Part shown: positions 40,166-42,572 of the stretch, piece after piece
Layout: each line of letters begins with the position of its first letter
Position numbering within the stretch: position 1 is the stretch's first letter
NCBI GenBank assembly: GCA_028867335.1
Contig: JAGWGN010000008.1
Location: 1 to 42,572, forward strand
Direction: 5' to 3'
DNA from: Microcaldota archaeon
Lineage (GTDB): Archaea; Micrarchaeota; Micrarchaeia; Micrarchaeales; CABMGC01
Length of the DNA: 42,572 bases
Notes under the pieces: model-generated
The model's input: the letters and a program-made list of their open reading frames with translations, nothing else
Database searches by the model: none
What the model was told of the DNA's origin: nothing
Translations under genes and position numbers: made by a program

Positions 40166-40744
40166 CTAGACAAGGGTGTTTTTCAGCACCTTGGCGCGCG
40201 ATTTTGTGATGCTTAGCGCTAGGACCCCTCCATTTTTGGGCCAGGTGTGCATCGCAACGTTGATCGGAGTGTGCAGGTATATCGAGATGAGGACCTGGCT
40301 CACGCCTGCATGGCACACGAAGAGGATTGTCTTGTCTTTGTACTTTGGGTAGATAGATTTTGTGAATTTCAGTATCCTCTTGTAGAGATCTTGCCAGCCC
40401 TCCCCGTTTTTCGGGACGAATTCCATCACGCCAAGCCCGCTCTTTCTGTGCGCCTCGAAATAGACGTCGTGGCTCTTGCCCTGCAGGGCGCCCATGTGCC
40501 GCTCCCTGAGCTCCCTTGTGTATCTTATTGGGAGATCGTGGAATTTTGCGATCTCCTTGGCCGTGTCCTTTGCGCGCCTTAGGTCGCTTGAGAATATCGC
40601 GTCTATGTGCTCGGACTTTAGCCTAAGGGCGGCGGCCTTTGCCTGCCGTTTCCCCTTCGGCGTGAGCTTCCCCGGCCTGTGGCCCGTGACCACCCCGTTG
40701 ACATTGTCGTATGTTTCACCGTGCCGGACTATTAGTAGCTTCAT
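40166..40744 (-). CDS. Histidine phosphatase (phosphoglycerate mutase-like)
   Basis: 192 aa. LLIVRHGETYDN carries the phosphorylated His, SSDLRRAKDTAKEIA the second Arg, LRERHMGALQGK the acid residue and VCHAGVSQVLI the second His (usually GHG, here CHAG). Substrate cannot be told; homologues act on sugar phosphates, alpha-ribazole phosphate or nucleotides. The start lies 9 nt after the protease stop, so they share a transcript. Confidence 0.85.
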   Translation of the reverse strand: MKLLIVRHGETYDNVNGVVTGHRPGKLTPKGKRQAKAAALRLKSEHIDAIFSSDLRRAKDTAKEIAKFHDLPIRYTRELRERHMGALQGKSHDVYFEAHRKSGLGVMEFVPKNGEGWQDLYKRILKFTKSIYPKYKDKTILFVCHAGVSQVLISIYLHTPINVAMHTWPKNGGVLALSITKSRAKVLKNTLV

Positions 40745-40753
40745 TTCCCCGCC

Positions 40754-41800
40754 TCACTTCCTGCTTGCTATGTGCATTGTGACAAAGGCCTCCATCATGC
40801 TCGCAGTCGCGATCCCGACAAGCTTTCCGCCGGAAACTATTGCGACCATTGAGGAATCAGAGGACTGCATCTTTGAGATCGCGTCCATTATGCCAGTGGC
40901 TGATGAGACCTCCGGGATTTGGACTGCTATGTCCTTCACTATTTCAGCCTTGCCCTTTGCCCTCTTGAATACGTCGACTAGCAGGTAGCGGCTGCCCATC
41001 TTGGTTATGACGATGTGCTGCTTGCTGCGCTTCATTGCAAGATACAGTTTTGGAAGAGGCATATTCTGGTCTACGGACAGGTAGTTCTTGCTGGCCGCAT
41101 CCAAAACACGCATCCCCTTCGTATTGCGCCTGAGGGTTACAAGCTGCGCCTCCTGCTGCACCCCTCCGTAGAGGAAGAAGACAATGATCAGGCTCCAGAA
41201 GACCAAAAATTCCCTGTAGTCCGCGGAATAGGCGGATGCAAAAATTGCAAATATCACTGTCGCAATGACTATCAGGGCCATTATTGCCTTGCTGACCTTT
41301 GCCGTGAGCATCGTCGCGTCGAAATAGCTCATTCTCTTCTGCAGATAGCTCCTAAACACCCTTCCCCCATCCATCGGGAATGCAGGGAGTATGTTGAAAA
41401 TGCCAAGGAAGGCGTTTAGGACAAACAGGTTCTGCATAAGGAAGGTTATCTCGCCAGGAGGCGTGAAGATGGCGGCAAGGCCAAATATCGCAGCGAGCAC
41501 AAAGCTCATGACTGGCCCGGCGAGAGCTATGTTGAACTCAACCTTCGCCGGAATCTTGGTGTCATCAATCACCGATGCCCCGCCGATCGGGAGAAGGATT
41601 ATGCTCTTCACCCTCACCTTGTTTCTCGTCGCAGTTACGGAGTGGGCAAGCTCGTGTATCAGAACGCAGACGAATAGGAGAATGATTATTATCAGGAAGA
41701 ATGTGCTGAGCAGAAGCGAGAGGAGCAGCAGGAGGATGAACGTCCAGTGGAGCTCGACTTTTATGCCGAAGATTCTGCCGATCACAAGAGAGTTCGCCAT
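40754..41800 (-). CDS. Site-2 protease-type zinc metalloprotease (M50) with CBS-like tail
   Basis: 348 aa. Membrane helices surround the zinc motif VLIHELAHSVTA (HExxH) and the third ligand region NILPAFPMDGGRVFRSYL. After about residue 220 a soluble part follows with MRVLDAASKNYLSVDQNMPLPKLYLAMKRSKQHIVIT and AISKMQSSDSSMVAIVSGGKLVGIATASMMEAF, a pair of CBS-like repeats. Such proteases cut membrane-bound regulators. The minus-strand TATA TATAAATA (41830-41837) gives a short leader. Confidence 0.88.
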   Translation of the reverse strand: MANSLVIGRIFGIKVELHWTFILLLLLSLLLSTFFLIIIILLFVCVLIHELAHSVTATRNKVRVKSIILLPIGGASVIDDTKIPAKVEFNIALAGPVMSFVLAAIFGLAAIFTPPGEITFLMQNLFVLNAFLGIFNILPAFPMDGGRVFRSYLQKRMSYFDATMLTAKVSKAIMALIVIATVIFAIFASAYSADYREFLVFWSLIIVFFLYGGVQQEAQLVTLRRNTKGMRVLDAASKNYLSVDQNMPLPKLYLAMKRSKQHIVITKMGSRYLLVDVFKRAKGKAEIVKDIAVQIPEVSSATGIMDAISKMQSSDSSMVAIVSGGKLVGIATASMMEAFVTMHIASRK

Positions 41801-41829
41801 CAGATCCCTTTTAATACATTGAAAAATAA

Positions 41830-41837
41830 GTATTTAT
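41830..41837 (-). promoter_or_regulatory. TATA element of the site-2 protease gene
   Basis: TATAAATA on the minus strand is about 26 nt upstream of 41808, giving an 8-nt leader before ATG 41800. The plus-strand phosphoesterase gene starts at 41850, so the two promoters overlap in this 49-nt spacer. Confidence 0.5.
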
Positions 41838-41849
41838 AGGTCGTAGCGG

Positions 41850-42572
41850 ATGGAGGAAAATTTGCTCTTTGTCAAGGACGAGCCCGCACTTTTGCTGAAG
41901 AAACAGAGAATCTTGGTGGTGGGCGATCTGCACATCGGTGTGGAGTTCAAGATGGGCAGGGAAGGGATAAACTTCCCAAACTCAAGCCTTAGACTAGCCG
42001 CAAGAATCAACAAAATCTGCAAGGAGAGCAGGGCCAAGTCGGTGCTCTTTCTCGGGGACATAAAGGAAAGGATAGGATTCCCGACATCGGATGAGGCAGA
42101 TGAGATCCGCACATTCTTCCGCGCACTTGAGTGCAAGAGAATAATGATAGCAAAGGGGAACCATGACTCGAGAATCGGCGACATACTAGGAAGCATGGGC
42201 CTTGACATCTCAATTGAGAGGGAGTTCATTGTTGGAAAGTTTGTCCTTATGCACGGCAACTCATGGCCGAGCGAGGAAGGGATGAAAAAGGAATATGTGA
42301 TTACAGGACATCTACATCCCGCCCTAAAGTCCGATAGCAATGCGAGAAAGGTATGGCTCATCTCTCCGATAGGGAAAGGGGCTGCCAAGGCATATCCGGA
42401 TTGCAACAAGGGAATTAAACTTGTGATTGCGCCTGCCTTCAACAACCTGATCATCGGAAGCAACGTTGACAGTAGGACTAGAGGAAAACTAATTCTCTTC
42501 AAGAACGAGATCTTCGATTTCAACAAGACCAAGGTTTACGGCCTTGACGGCCATCTGCTTGGGACACTCAAG
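41850..42572 (+). CDS. Archaeal metallophosphoesterase (cut by window end)
   Basis: 241 codons visible, frame still open at 42572; absent from the ORF track for that reason. RILVVGDLHIGVEFKMG (D-x-H), VLFLGDIKERIG (GD), IMIAKGNHDSRIGDIL (GNHD), LMHGNSWP and YVITGHLHPALK (GHxH) are the calcineurin-like metal-binding motifs in order. It matches the archaeal SbcD-like phosphoesterase family (TIGR00024 type), often linked to helicase or DNA-repair genes. Substrate unknown. Divergent from the protease gene. Confidence 0.85.
   Translation, partial: MEENLLFVKDEPALLLKKQRILVVGDLHIGVEFKMGREGINFPNSSLRLAARINKICKESRAKSVLFLGDIKERIGFPTSDEADEIRTFFRALECKRIMIAKGNHDSRIGDILGSMGLDISIEREFIVGKFVLMHGNSWPSEEGMKKEYVITGHLHPALKSDSNARKVWLISPIGKGAAKAYPDCNKGIKLVIAPAFNNLIIGSNVDSRTRGKLILFKNEIFDFNKTKVYGLDGHLLGTLK

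Overview
The window looks like part of an archaeal chromosome. It carries an A-type ATP synthase operon, EF-2 with a diphthamide motif, archaeal ribosomal proteins (L30e, S12, S7, L7Ae, S28e, L24e), an Lrp/AsnC regulator, an archaeal/ER-type signal peptidase and a TFS-like factor. Single genes and first genes of operons often have a TATA element about 26 nt upstream of the start codon, which points to leaderless transcripts. Downstream operon genes have a GGTGAT-type Shine-Dalgarno. The gene mix (compact operons, class II fumarase, an orphan SdhA-type flavoprotein, lysine/alanine-rich tails) reminds me of the DPANN/Micrarchaeota side of the tree. That placement is inference only.

Layout. 1-6214: ATP synthase E(partial)-C-F-A-B-D, with a Dph6-like diphthine-ammonia ligase translationally coupled at the end. 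6241-6772: HicB-HicA toxin-antitoxin pair. 6778-8964: MeaB-type GTPase and an aminotransferase, transcribed divergently from what appears to be one shared TATA box. 8970-9040: tRNA-Val(UAC). 9041 to about 18884: probable integrated element. It starts with a tyrosine integrase carrying a zinc ribbon, followed by a Cas4-like nuclease and the C-terminal remnant of a HerA/VirB4-type ATPase. An AT-richer cargo follows: a double Lrp regulator, a run of mini-protein genes missed by the ORF track, a stand-alone RAM domain protein, then radical SAM, CYTH, thymidylate-kinase-like, HD hydrolase and TFS-like zinc ribbon genes. The element ends with a ParB-fold gene and a GC-rich structured non-coding stretch. 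A 12-bp repeat of the tRNA 3' end lies at 18873-18884.

18888-21781 (minus): YjzC-like, P-loop kinase-like, HD hydrolase and Pif1 helicase genes. 21874-23795: TauE/SafE exporter, SDR oxidoreductase and a small membrane protein. 23855-27936: class II fumarase facing a fumarate reductase/succinate dehydrogenase flavoprotein, then an HD hydrolase and a winged-helix protein. 28121-29782: membrane-anchored ArsR-type regulator with a glycosylation-rich extracellular part, preceded by two tandem 11-bp repeats. 29810-34962 (minus): translation genes L30e-S12-S7-EF-2 and L7Ae-S28e-L24e plus a membrane protein. 35081-41800 (minus): an unknown protein, signal peptidase I, SMC, a histidine phosphatase and a site-2 protease with a CBS-like tail. 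From 41850 (plus): a metallophosphoesterase cut by the window end.

The most interesting parts are three. First, the cargo cassette at 14388-17507 could be a nucleotide-modification system (radical SAM, triphosphate-binding CYTH, nucleotide kinase, HD hydrolase) with its own transcript-cleavage factor. Second, S12 and EF-2, in the same operon, are both changed at normally near-invariant residues. Third, the tandem mini-protein genes at 13560-14031. All family assignments come from reading motifs by eye; no database search was possible.
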